A DNA stretch of 64,000 bases from JAKACA01 sp052143575 (GTDB lineage Bacteria > Actinomycetota > Acidimicrobiia > Acidimicrobiales > Bog-793), in contig JBKQSP010000008.1 in NCBI GenBank assembly GCA_052143575.1, positions 1 to 64,000 of the forward strand, in the 5' to 3' direction. Positions 1 to 7,770 of the stretch are shown here, in pieces. Made by a program: the position numbers and the translations under genes. Positions within the stretch are counted from its first letter, which is position 1. Each line of letters starts with the position of its first letter. The notes under the pieces were generated by a model. It was not told the DNA's origin and did no database searches. It saw only the letters and a list, made by a program, of their open reading frames with translations.

Positions 1-153
1 CCCCCCCGGGGGGGGCCGCGCGGCCAGGTACGGACCGGCGGCCAACTCGGCGAGCGTGATCGCGCACACGGCGGCCTCATCAGGGAGAGCGCCGGCGACG
101 ACCGGATCGTCCCAGTCGATCACCACAGAGGTGTCAAGCAGCCCGGTGGACAC
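1..153 (-). CDS. VapC-like PIN-domain toxin, partial at window edge
   Basis: Only the first 51 codons are present; the gene runs off the left edge. Reading leftwards from a GTG at 153-151, the product has the PIN N-terminus LLDTSVVIDWD, whose first Asp is expected to bind the catalytic metal, and then AITLAELAAGP, the usual PIN helix with a conserved Glu. PIN toxins are Mg-dependent RNases. The start codon directly abuts the antitoxin stop (TAG then GTG), which implies co-translation. The last visible codons read Pro-rich and Gly-rich because the first 15 bases are pure C then G, so that tip may be an assembly artefact. Family call is firm; activity cannot be judged from the fragment. Confidence 0.75.
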   Translation of the reverse strand, partial: MSTGLLDTSVVIDWDDPVVAGALPDEAAVCAITLAELAAGPYLAARPPPGG

Positions 154-396
154 CTACAGCCCCTGGTCGATGCTGCGATCGAGGTCGGCGCGGAACTGGT
201 CGAGATCTACGTGTGGCCCTGCAGTGGCGAGGGCCTTCGGGACAAACCTTGGGCGAGCGGTCCGTATCGGCCGCAACTCGGCCACCGGGATGCCGTTGCG
301 AGTCACCACGAAACTCTCGCCCGAGGCGACCGCCTCGATCACTCTGGCGTTGTCGTTGCGCAGCTCGCGTTGGGGGATGGTCCTCACAGGCAGCAT
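154..396 (-). CDS. Phd/YefM-family antitoxin (VapB-like)
   Basis: An 80-residue protein starting MLPVRTIPQREL and continuing RNDNARVIEAVASGE, then SFVVTRNGIPVAELRP. This is the standard Phd/YefM DNA-binding N-terminus; the C-terminal 30 residues (DLDQFRADLDRSIDQGL at the end) would bind and block the toxin. The ATG at 396-394 is chosen because the family starts a few residues before the TIPQREL motif; the frame stays open upstream but that part has no family similarity. There is no clear ribosome binding site. The gene is immediately followed by the PIN toxin. Such antitoxins usually repress their own promoter, and repeated ATGTAGC sites cover the start codon. Confidence 0.8.
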   Translation of the reverse strand: MLPVRTIPQRELRNDNARVIEAVASGESFVVTRNGIPVAELRPIRTARPRFVPKALATAGPHVDLDQFRADLDRSIDQGL

Positions 397-426
397 GTAG
401 CAGGACGGGCTACATATTGCTACATG
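394..426. promoter_or_regulatory. Probable antitoxin autoregulatory operator
   Basis: CATGTAGCA (394-402) and TGCTACATG (418-426) form a perfect inverted repeat. A further GCTACAT at 409-415 lies exactly 10 bases from the one at 419-425, so three copies of a 7-mer occur in 32 bases, two of them on the same helix face. The left arm includes the antitoxin start codon. This placement suits cooperative autorepression by a Phd-type dimer; binding is inferred. Confidence 0.55.
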
Positions 427-906
427 TACGAGGGGAGGAGGTCTCACCCGGCAGGCACGCCGCCACCCAACCGAGCGTTTCTTGGTCGTGACGGCACGGG
501 TGGTGCGCGCTGCTGCGCGGCGAGCGTGAGCATGGACGAGCCTGCCCCAGTCACGCCCCGGGTCTGCCAGTCGTTCGAGATGTCCCACAGCCTCCCGGCG
601 GCGGCACTCCTTCGCCACGGGCCCTCGAAACCTCCGGCATACAGCGAGCCGCTCGCCCCGCAGTACTGAGGCACCCGGAACGCCAGCGGTCAGAAGTCGA
701 GCACGGAACTAGGGGGACCCCCGATTCGAGCGGAAGGCCCCGGAGCGTACGTTTCTGAGATCGGGTGCCCTTTCCGCAACGAGGCGCTCCGAGCAAAGAG
801 ATCGCCGACGAGCAAAGGCAGGATGAGCCGAATGTCGCCGTTCCCCCCTCCGACCTCCGCCCCGTCACGACGAAGCGTGTCGACCGCTGACCGCAGGACG
901 TCCACG
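397..906. other. Intergenic region without convincing gene
   Basis: Apart from the antitoxin operator at its left end I find no supported gene here. The open frames on both strands are Arg/Pro-rich shadows typical of high-G+C noncoding DNA. A short G-run/C-run palindrome (GGGGGACCCCC) lies near 714-724. No tRNA-like or terminator-like structure with a T-run was seen. Confidence 0.4.
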
Positions 907-1587
907 ATGCGCGCGCTGGTCGGGCTGGCGATCGCCGGCTCCGTGTTGGCGGCGTGCTCTGGCGGCTCGAGCTCGTCGGCGACGACAACGACGACGTCGG
1001 CCGGCACGACAACCTCGACGCCGACCACGACGGCGCCGACAACCTCGACGACGCCGACCACTTCGACGACAACGACGACCTCGGTCGCACCGACGACCTC
1101 GACGGCGGTGACGACCGGGACGGCGGCGACGACCGGCTGGATCACCTACACCGGGCCCGAGGGCCTCGCCTTCCTACATCCGACGTCGTGGACGGTGACG
1201 CATGGGAGCAGCGGCCCGCTGTATGTCTATATCGATCCCGCCGGCGGCTCCGGCTTCCGGCGGAACGTCAACCTCCAGCTCGAGTCGAGTAGTTCACCCC
1301 TCACGGCGGCCAGTTTCCTGCAGATAAACCTGGCGCAGATCAGCCAGGACAAGGGCACCATCAGTCAGCAGGGCGCCGTGAGCTTCGACGGGACGCCTGG
1401 GTATCGAATCGTCTGGGCGGCGACGGTAACCGTCAGCGGGACAGCCTACGACTTGGAGTTTCTCTCGCAGTGGACGATCCGCAACGGAGAGGCCTGGCTG
1501 CTGACCTATACAGCCGACGGCACTCGCTTCGAGTCAGCTCTACCGATGGTGGCGAGTCTGCTCGCCAGCTTGAAACTCCCCACCTGA
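907..1587 (+). CDS. Lipoprotein with Thr-rich linker and PsbP/DcrB-like domain
   Basis: The start at 907 (MRALVGLAIAG) puts a classical lipoprotein signal at the N-terminus with lipobox LAAC; the longer frame from 823 would add an implausible 28-residue leader. After the lipidated Cys comes a linker of about 65 residues made almost entirely of Thr, Ser, Ala and Pro. The C-terminal part of about 145 residues starts TGPEGLAFLHPTSWTV and ends in a helix-like LPMVASLLASLKL, which resembles the PsbP/Mog1/DcrB fold. It should be a membrane-anchored exported protein that holds its domain away from the cell on the linker. Function is unknown. A weak AGGAC lies about 8 bases before the start. Confidence 0.75.
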   Translation: MRALVGLAIAGSVLAACSGGSSSSATTTTTSAGTTTSTPTTTAPTTSTTPTTSTTTTTSVAPTTSTAVTTGTAATTGWITYTGPEGLAFLHPTSWTVTHGSSGPLYVYIDPAGGSGFRRNVNLQLESSSSPLTAASFLQINLAQISQDKGTISQQGAVSFDGTPGYRIVWAATVTVSGTAYDLEFLSQWTIRNGEAWLLTYTADGTRFESALPMVASLLASLKLPT

Positions 1588-1800
1588 GCCGGCAGGTCGA
1601 TTCCCGAGCGGCGGGCCACGACGGGGCAGGTCGTCTGTGGCGTCATCAAATACCGTCAGGCCGCCCTCGCTCCCCGCCACCGGCTTCACGGCGAGCAACT
1701 CGCCCTTGCCGGGTGAGCTGGCCAGCCCGCGCTGTCAGGTGGTGGTGGGCGGGCGCCGCAGCACTGCGGGAATCACGGAGGCCGGCTCGTGCTATCTCGG

Positions 1801-1830
1801 TTACTACAAAGCTCCAGGAAGTCGTATAAT
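1801..1830 (+). promoter_or_regulatory. Promoter with perfect TATAAT
   Basis: TTACTA (1801-1806) and TATAAT (1825-1830) are 18 bases apart. A perfect -10 is rare in this G+C-rich window. Transcription would start near 1837 and give a leader of about 80 bases before the TTG start at 1918. Confidence 0.6.
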
Positions 1831-1844
1831 CCTTGTGAACACAG

Positions 1845-1860
1845 TCACGTGTCCACGTGA
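1845..1860. promoter_or_regulatory. Palindrome TCACGTG-TC-CACGTGA
   Basis: Two CACGTG units two bases apart form a 7-bp-arm inverted repeat that starts about 8 bases after the predicted transcription start. It could be an operator or a leader hairpin. Confidence 0.5.
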
Positions 1861-1917
1861 GCAATTGTGTCGGTCCGAGGCACCTGAGAGGTGTCGAGGG
1901 TTCGGGAGGGAGTTACC

Positions 1918-2511
1918 TTGACACTGACCAGGCGATTGAAGACAGTAGGCCACAAGCATCTGCTCATCGCGACCGCGGTGGCCGTCGTCACAGGCGGTGC
2001 CCTGGCAGGCGGTGCGATCGCGTCGGCGGCATCCCCGTCAACGCATCCCGCCGGCGTGACGGCGACAACGAAGGCGGGCGTCCCGTGGCCGGCGAAGACC
2101 ACCACGGTCTTCCTCTACGTCGACACGGAGGCTGCGGCCAGCGAGGGTGTCCTCGGCGACTGCGAGCAGGCGAACCTGTTCCAGCACGGCCAGCAGATCC
2201 TCTTCCGGGTGGCCGGCACGGAGACGCATTCGGGAGTCACACTGCAGCCAGCCGACGTGAGCGTCCTGAACGTGAACATCCCGGGCGTGAAGAAGGCCAT
2301 CCCGTTCGTGTGGGGTGAGCACAGCTTCGGCGTCGTGAAGGGTGACGCTCCGCCCGAGTACTGGACCGCAGTGTGGACGGTGCCCAAGAACTACCCGCTC
2401 GGCGTCGTCAACTTCAACGTGCACGCCGTTGCAAAGACGAACTCGAAGCTTTCCATCATTTGGCACCAGATTCCGATTGTGGCTTCTAGCCTGACCATTG
2501 TGAAGGCCTGA
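1918..2511 (+). CDS. Secreted protein of unknown function
   Basis: A 197-residue product. The TTG at 1918 is chosen because GGGAGGGAG lies five bases upstream; an in-frame GTG at 1891 would add nine residues with no ribosome binding site. Residues 1-35 form a signal peptide (basic start, then a hydrophobic run from HLLIATAVAVV, ending in an AxA-like IASAAS). The mature part of about 160 residues has alternating hydrophobic strands (TTVFLYVDTE, VSVLNVNIPG, LGVVNFNVHAV, IPIVASSLTIVKA), which suggests an all-beta exported domain. One Cys (GDCEQANLFQ) is visible. I do not recognise the family. It is transcribed from the strong promoter at 1801-1830. Confidence 0.7.
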   Translation: MTLTRRLKTVGHKHLLIATAVAVVTGGALAGGAIASAASPSTHPAGVTATTKAGVPWPAKTTTVFLYVDTEAAASEGVLGDCEQANLFQHGQQILFRVAGTETHSGVTLQPADVSVLNVNIPGVKKAIPFVWGEHSFGVVKGDAPPEYWTAVWTVPKNYPLGVVNFNVHAVAKTNSKLSIIWHQIPIVASSLTIVKA

Positions 2512-2565
2512 ATCACCCTCGCGAGCTTGCTTCCCCCCAGAGGGAAACTCCCCAGATCGTGTCGT

Positions 2566-2598
2566 CCTCCCTGCTGGAGCTCTGCTCTGGCGGGGAGG
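2566..2598. terminator. Hairpin downstream of the secreted-protein gene
   Basis: CCTCCC (2566-2571) pairs with GGGGAGG (2592-2598), and an inner GGAGC/GCTCT stem extends it. It lies 55 bases after the stop at 2511. There is no T-run, so it may be a weak or Rho-assisted terminator. Confidence 0.35.
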
Positions 2599-2678
2599 TC
2601 GCATGTTCGGCGACATTTCGGCACGATCGGCGACAACTGCGAGATAAGGACTTTTCGCTTGACAACGTGTGCCATCTT

Positions 2679-2721
2679 GGGACTTTCGGCCCTTTGCGCC
2701 CTCCCAGCCTCCACGTAGCGT
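2679..2721 (+). promoter_or_regulatory. DevR/DosR-type box A and its -10-like hexamer
   Basis: GGGACTTTCGGCCC at 2679-2692 fits the mycobacterial DosR core GGGNC-N4-GNCCC. TAGCGT at 2716-2721 begins 30.5 bases from the box centre, so the box would be centred near -42 of a start site at about 2728. The lipoprotein gene at 2783 follows. Five boxes in this window share this geometry. Sequence and spacing are seen; binding is inferred. Confidence 0.5.
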
Positions 2722-2782
2722 CAGACAGCACTATGTGCCGATCACTACTGGCACCCAACAGCCAGCAGGCAGTTGACGAGGA

Positions 2783-4453
2783 ATGATGAGAGGGGTACTC
2801 GTGGCACGCACCGCACGCACCGCACGACTGATGGGAGCGCTCCGCAGCAAGCGGGCGCTCGCTGCAGGGGTCGCCGTCGCGATGGGGCTCGCCCTTGCCG
2901 CTTGCGCCTCAACGAGCGCCTCCAGCACCACGACGACGACGAGAGCGGCCGCCACGGCCGCCTCCACGACCGGTGCCGCCCTCTCGGCTCTTCCGGCTCC
3001 GGCCATCGCGGGGGTTCCCCCGCTCCCCGGCCCCATCGCCGCCCCCGCTCGCCTCAGCACAAACATGGCGAACCTCGACGTAACGCCGGACTCCGGTGTC
3101 ATCGGTTCGACGATGACGATCTCTGGCTCGCATCTGGCGGCAAATCAGCACGTCACGCTGACGTGGTCGACTGCGAAGGACACCTGGGAGGCCAGCGTCC
3201 AGCCGGACACCGTGAACTACCTGGGGCGTCTCGAGACGAAGCTTGCCGTCGTCATCGCAACGACAACGACGAGCGCGAGTGGAGCCTTCAGCGTGACCAT
3301 GAAGGCGCCAGATGACTGGGGCGGTGTGCACGACATCTACGCCGTCATCAACGGCGTCGAGGTCGCCCACGGCGGCTACCTGATTGCTCGCTCGGCAACG
3401 ATCTCGCCGACGAGCGGCCCCATCGGCACGCCGATCACGATCACCTACCGCGGCCTCGGGGCGTCCCTCTACGAGAGCGGCTTCTCGATTCTCTATGACA
3501 ACCACTACGTCGGCGAGGGAATGTCCACCTGGACGCGCGGTACCTCGCAGGTCGTCATCCGTGCCTCCGGGCCTGTCGGGGTGCACACGATCCAAATTGG
3601 CAATGCCATCGGCTACCTGTACCTGAACGTGCCGCAATCTCCCATTCCCTTCACAACCGGCGCCACGTTCAGCTTCACGGTGACGGCGGACGACGGCCCA
3701 CCGGCTGCTTCCATCGACTGGCCGAGCAGCGTCGCTCCGACGATCACCGCACGGACGACCTTGGCCAAGAGCGGCCTCGCCGTCGCGAGTACCGCCAAGA
3801 TGACGCTCACGCAGACGAGCGGGGCAGTGAACACCAAGGTCGGGCTCACGGCGTCGGGCCTCAAGTCGAGCGCTCCGGTTCAGCTCGTGTGGTCCACGGT
3901 CGTGGGTAACCGCGTCAACTGCGCCAGCACGTGCTGGAGTTTCGTGTCAGTGCCGCTCGGGACGGTCACCCCCTCGAACGGGTCGATCAACACCAGCATC
4001 AAGGTCCCAGACGGCCTCGGCGGCTGGCACGCCGTGCAGCTCGTGCAGGGCGGCGAGATCCAGGCGCAGGTTCCCTTCTACGTCCACATCAGCATCGTCG
4101 GAAAGGGTGTCGGCTCGGTCGTCGTCAAGGAGGGGCAGTCCTTCACCATCCATCTAGAGGGTGTGGGCTGGACACAGCTCGACAACACGGTGGCCGTTGA
4201 CTACGACAACAGCTACATCGGGTACGGATGCGGATTCAACTCGAACGGCGACGTGCTGTTGCACATCTACGCAACGGGCGGTCCGGGAACTCACCTGATT
4301 GATCTCTACCCCATGCTGTACACGCTCTCGCCGTCCTTTGCGAACGCCGAGTACGGAATGGTCCCCATGCTCACGTACGCGCAGGACGCCCCAGGTCTGG
4401 CGGTCGGCTACCAGTCGGCTGCGCTGCGGTTCGCCATCACCGTCGTCAAGTGA
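2783..4453 (+). CDS. Large lipoprotein with repeated Ig/IPT-like beta domains
   Basis: A 556-residue exported lipoprotein. The signal ends in lipobox LAAC (AVAMGLALAACAST), followed by a Ser/Thr/Ala/Pro linker. The body repeats a pattern: VTPDSGVIGSTMTISGSHL, then ISPTSGPIGTPITITYRGL, then TQTSGAVNTKVGLTASGL. Each resembles the first strands of an IPT/TIG or related Ig-like domain. Two stretches also share a (D)GLGGWHAVQLVQGG / DWGGVHDIYAVINGV motif, which shows internal duplication. It is probably a surface adhesion or structural protein. An alternative GTG start at 2801, five bases after GAGAGGGG, is equally plausible. It ends in an 8-bp tail-to-tail overlap with the MMPL gene and lies behind box A. 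Confidence 0.7.
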   Translation: MMRGVLVARTARTARLMGALRSKRALAAGVAVAMGLALAACASTSASSTTTTTRAAATAASTTGAALSALPAPAIAGVPPLPGPIAAPARLSTNMANLDVTPDSGVIGSTMTISGSHLAANQHVTLTWSTAKDTWEASVQPDTVNYLGRLETKLAVVIATTTTSASGAFSVTMKAPDDWGGVHDIYAVINGVEVAHGGYLIARSATISPTSGPIGTPITITYRGLGASLYESGFSILYDNHYVGEGMSTWTRGTSQVVIRASGPVGVHTIQIGNAIGYLYLNVPQSPIPFTTGATFSFTVTADDGPPAASIDWPSSVAPTITARTTLAKSGLAVASTAKMTLTQTSGAVNTKVGLTASGLKSSAPVQLVWSTVVGNRVNCASTCWSFVSVPLGTVTPSNGSINTSIKVPDGLGGWHAVQLVQGGEIQAQVPFYVHISIVGKGVGSVVVKEGQSFTIHLEGVGWTQLDNTVAVDYDNSYIGYGCGFNSNGDVLLHIYATGGPGTHLIDLYPMLYTLSPSFANAEYGMVPMLTYAQDAPGLAVGYQSAALRFAITVVK

Positions 4454-6602
4454 TCTCTCGTCTCGTGCCGTCGGCACGAGACGAGGAAGCGAGGGCTGCC
4501 GGCCGGACCGAGAAGGCCGGCAGCCACCAGCTCCAGCGACCGAGCGCCGCCATCAGGCTCGGCAGCAGGAGGAAGCGCACCACCGTGGCATCGAGCAGGA
4601 CACCAAGCGCCAGTCCGACGCCGAACTCTTGCAAGTCGGCCACGCGTCCGGTGACGAAGCCAGAGAAGGTGATGACCATCACGAGGGCTGCGGCACTCAC
4701 GACCCTGCCTGTCCGCTCGAGGCCATGGCTCACGGCGGCGTCGCTGTCGGCGCCGCTGTCCCACGATTCCCGCATCCGTGTGACGAGGAAGACCTGGTAG
4801 TCCATGGAGAGTCCGAAGAGGACCGCAAAGAGGAAGACGGGGATCCAGCCCTCGATTTGGGAGACGCGATAGAGGCCGAGGAGATCGGCGCCGAGCCCGA
4901 ATCGGAACACGACGACGAGCATCCCGTAGGCAGCCGCCACCGAGACGACGTTCAGGAGGACGGCGATCAAGGGGAGCAGGAGGGATCGAAAGGCGCGAAG
5001 CAACATCACGTAGGTGAGTGCCAAGACGGCCAGCACGACCCACGGGAAGGCACCGTAGGCGCGTGCGAGGAAATCGACTCCCTCCGATGGTGCGCCACCG
5101 GTGTACACCTGGACGCCGGTAGGAAAGCGAGCCTCGGGGATGAGGTGGTCGCGGAGAGCGGCGACGAGACGTTGCGACTGCTCAGAGCCGAACTCATGCC
5201 GACCGCTGACGCTCAGCCGAAGGTATCGACCGGTGGCGTCCACGTACGGCGGCTTCGAGCCGATGACCACGAGGAAGACCTCCGGTTGCTCGGTCAACTC
5301 GTCGGCGAGGCGCAGCGTGGCAGCCGACACCGCCGGCGTTAGCGCCCGACCGGGTGCGCCGGCGTCGATGACCACGTCGGTCGGTGTCAGGGCACCAGCG
5401 CCGACGGCGTGCAGCAGCAGGCTCTCGCCGCGGGCTGACGCCGTGAACTGCGGGATGGCGAAGATCGATCCCGGCGTGAGCTGGAGGGCCGCCACCGGCG
5501 CCATGGCAAGGGCGAGCACCATGACGGCGCCGGCCAAGGCGGCGCCACGGTGGCGGATGACGCCATTGGCGAATCGCCTCCAGAAGCCGGCGGCGCCGTC
5601 ACCGACGGAGCGGCGCCGGCGAAGTCTCCTCATCCCGCCCCGACCGAGGAGCGAGAGCAGCGCAGGCTGCAACGTCAAGGTGGCGAGCATGGACAAGAGC
5701 GGGACGAGGAGGCCAGCGATGCCGACGGATCGGATGAAGGGCACCGGGATGAACAGGATCATCGAGAGGCCGATGGTGACGGCCGCACCGGAGAACAACA
5801 CGGAACGGCCCGCCGTTGCCATGGTGCGGACGATGGCATCCTCCACCGTGGTGTCGTTGCGCTCAAGCTCCTCTCGGAAGCGGTGCACGACGAGAAGCGA
5901 GTAATCGACCGCCAGCCCGAGGCCGATCAGCTCGACGAGGTTCGGGATGTACGACACCATGACGACGGCGTGGGCGAGGCCGTAGACGATGGCGAGAGCG
6001 GCGGCGATCGTGCAGATGGCGAACAGGAAGGGGATCGCCAGGGCCAGCGAGATACCGAGGGTGGCGGCGAGGGCCAGCAGCACGACGGGCAGCGCGATGA
6101 GCTCGCCCTTGTGAAGGTCGGCGGCGAGGACGGGCGTGAGGTCGTGTTGGATCGCCGGCTCACCGGTGACGTAGGCGGTGGGGAAGGCGGCCGTGCTGAC
6201 GGCGTGCCGGAGCGTGTCGGTGTAGGTGGCGGCACGTTGCAGGTCGAGGCGAGTGACGACGTCGCCGTAGACGATCCCGCTTGCGACATTGAGTCCCGTG
6301 GAATGGCCCGTCGGCACGGCCCGGGCCGCCTCCGCGAACCGTTCGCTCAAGGCGCGGACCGCCCCGGGCGACGGGTTTGCAAGGCGAAAGACGACGGTGA
6401 AGGTGCCGTCGGCGTTCTGGGCGAAATGCTGAACGAGGATGTCGTCTGCCTGCTGCGAGCTCGTGCCGGGCACCGCCAGTGAGATCGACAAGAGGGCCGG
6501 CAATCGAACGGCGGAAGCGGCACCCACGATCACGATGGCGAGCCAGCAGGCAACCACGATGACCCGAAAGCGGACGACGCCACGCGTCCAGCTCTCGATC
6601 AT
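4446..6602 (-). CDS. MMPL/RND-family membrane transporter
   Basis: A 718-residue protein with the MMPL layout. There is one N-terminal membrane segment, a periplasm-facing domain (residues about 35-190), then clustered membrane helices. The motif GLGLAVDYSLLVVHRFREEL follows, and its second-half counterpart is VLFGLSMDYQVFLVTRMRESW. The two halves are internally duplicated, as expected for RND proteins driven by proton flux. Mycobacterial relatives export lipids or siderophores; the substrate here is unknown. TACGCT (6614-6609 on this strand) lies six bases before the ATG, suggesting a leaderless mRNA. The 3' end overlaps the convergent lipoprotein gene by 8 bp. Confidence 0.85.
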   Translation of the reverse strand: MIESWTRGVVRFRVIVVACWLAIVIVGAASAVRLPALLSISLAVPGTSSQQADDILVQHFAQNADGTFTVVFRLANPSPGAVRALSERFAEAARAVPTGHSTGLNVASGIVYGDVVTRLDLQRAATYTDTLRHAVSTAAFPTAYVTGEPAIQHDLTPVLAADLHKGELIALPVVLLALAATLGISLALAIPFLFAICTIAAALAIVYGLAHAVVMVSYIPNLVELIGLGLAVDYSLLVVHRFREELERNDTTVEDAIVRTMATAGRSVLFSGAAVTIGLSMILFIPVPFIRSVGIAGLLVPLLSMLATLTLQPALLSLLGRGGMRRLRRRRSVGDGAAGFWRRFANGVIRHRGAALAGAVMVLALAMAPVAALQLTPGSIFAIPQFTASARGESLLLHAVGAGALTPTDVVIDAGAPGRALTPAVSAATLRLADELTEQPEVFLVVIGSKPPYVDATGRYLRLSVSGRHEFGSEQSQRLVAALRDHLIPEARFPTGVQVYTGGAPSEGVDFLARAYGAFPWVVLAVLALTYVMLLRAFRSLLLPLIAVLLNVVSVAAAYGMLVVVFRFGLGADLLGLYRVSQIEGWIPVFLFAVLFGLSMDYQVFLVTRMRESWDSGADSDAAVSHGLERTGRVVSAAALVMVITFSGFVTGRVADLQEFGVGLALGVLLDATVVRFLLLPSLMAALGRWSWWLPAFSVRPAALASSSRADGTRREIT

Positions 6603-6711
6603 CGGCGCAGCGTAACTTGCTCCCGCTCAGATGGAACTGTGGCTACGACCGCCGCTCGAACCACCCTTTGGAGCCGACGCCGGTCCGAGAGGATGGTCGG
6701 AGGCAATGGCG

Positions 6712-7590
6712 CTACAAGACTCGCCTCCGCCTGCTGCGGAGCAGGATCAGGATGGAGGCGACTCCACAGGCGAGCACGACGGCGACGCACACCCCGATCA
6801 GCACCTTGGCTCCGCCCGGCATGCCACCGGCATTGCCGGGGGGGTCACTCTTGCCGCCCAGCGCTGCGGTCGTCGTCGTGGTGGCGGCGACGGTCGTGCT
6901 GGTCGTCGTCGTCGTCTTGCCCTTGCCCTTTGCCTTCTTCGGCTTCTTGGCCTTCTTGGCGACCGTCGTCGTCGTGGACTTGCCTTTGGCCACCGTCGTC
7001 GTGGTCGCCACCGTGGTCGTCGGGGCGCTCGCGATGCTCAAGGTGCCCGTGAAGGTGATCGTGAAGTTCCCGCTCGACTCACTGGCATTGGTGGTGAGTG
7101 TGGCGCCGTTGAAGCTGAGGGTGCCGGTGGCGCCGGCCGCCGCCCCGGTGCCGTCGCTGACGGTGGCCGCCCCGTTCTCGACGGTGATCTTGGCCGGGCC
7201 GGTCGGGGAAGTGGTGTTGGAGCACGCCTTGTTCGAGCTGCCCACCGTCAACTCGATGCTGCCGTGCGATCCGCTGAGGACGGCACTGCCAGAGAAGTAG
7301 CCGCAACCGTTGGTGAGCTTCCCGCTGGAACCGGCTCCGTCGCTGAAGCTGCCGGCGCCGATGAGCGAGCCCGTGCCGCTGCCGCTGGCTTTCGAGATCG
7401 TCGTCGCACCGGTCGTGGTATTGACCAGCAGCGTTGCCGTGCCCGAATACGATCCCGTAAAGGCCACCTGGGTCAGGGCAGCGGCGTCTGCGGCCGTGGG
7501 GACGGCGAGGACGGCGGCCGCCGGGACAGCGAGAACTGCGGCCGCTCCGAACAGAGCTGCAGTGATCGGATAGAGGGCCCTTCTTAGCAT
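6712..7590 (-). CDS. Secreted, membrane-anchored surface protein with Thr/Lys-rich stalk
   Basis: A 292-residue protein with three parts. Residues 1-37 are a signal peptide ending in an AxA site (TAADAAAL). Residues about 40-185 are a Gly/Ser/Thr-rich beta domain (TGSYSGTATLLVNTTTGATTI) with two Cys that may pair (NGCGYF, NKACSN). Then comes a low-complexity stalk of Thr-runs and KKAKKPKKAKGKGK, and a C-terminal membrane helix (VLIGVCVAVVLACGVASILILL) capped by RSRRRRVL. This is an outside-in anchor like that of sortase or GPI-like surface proteins, but no LPxTG motif is present. GGAGG five bases before the ATG supports the start. Function unknown. Confidence 0.7.
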   Translation of the reverse strand: MLRRALYPITAALFGAAAVLAVPAAAVLAVPTAADAAALTQVAFTGSYSGTATLLVNTTTGATTISKASGSGTGSLIGAGSFSDGAGSSGKLTNGCGYFSGSAVLSGSHGSIELTVGSSNKACSNTTSPTGPAKITVENGAATVSDGTGAAAGATGTLSFNGATLTTNASESSGNFTITFTGTLSIASAPTTTVATTTTVAKGKSTTTTVAKKAKKPKKAKGKGKTTTTTSTTVAATTTTTAALGGKSDPPGNAGGMPGGAKVLIGVCVAVVLACGVASILILLRSRRRRVL

Positions 7591-7715
7591 TGCTGCCTCC
7601 GTTTGTCAGTCTTGCTCACGCTCTCCGCACGGGCTGACGTGGCCTTGCCTTGGCGGCGCCACCTGCCTCATGTCGAGCATGTCGCCACCCTACGGAGCGT
7701 ACTGCCTCCTAGAAA

Positions 7716-7758
7716 GGGTCATTCGGCCCTTTGTGCCGGCGCAGAGGTTCGATAGCTT
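7716..7758 (+). promoter_or_regulatory. DevR/DosR-type box B and its -10-like hexamer
   Basis: GGGTCATTCGGCCC at 7716-7729, with TAGCTT at 7753-7758 beginning about 30 bases from the box centre. The FG-GAP lipoprotein gene starts at 7771. The box is followed by TTTGTGCC, close to the TTTGCGCC after box A, so similarity extends beyond the core. Confidence 0.5.
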
Positions 7759-7770
7759 GAAGCGGACATT

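Larger units (their letters stand above)
1588..1917. other. 330-bp intergenic region holding a promoter and 5'-UTR structures
   Basis: No gene is supported in 1588-1800. The right half carries the sigma-70-like promoter, a CACGTG double palindrome and a small hairpin at about 1877-1893, all apparently belonging to the secreted-protein gene at 1918. Confidence 0.4.

Noticed and set aside
1..15. C7G8 run as a biological repeat
   Set aside because: It sits exactly at the window edge inside the expected PIN domain, so an assembly or contig-end artefact is more likely.
4299..6482. Long plus-strand frames antisense to the MMPL gene
   Set aside because: They are shadows of the conserved MMPL protein; residues are Glu/Gly/Arg-rich with no recognisable family.
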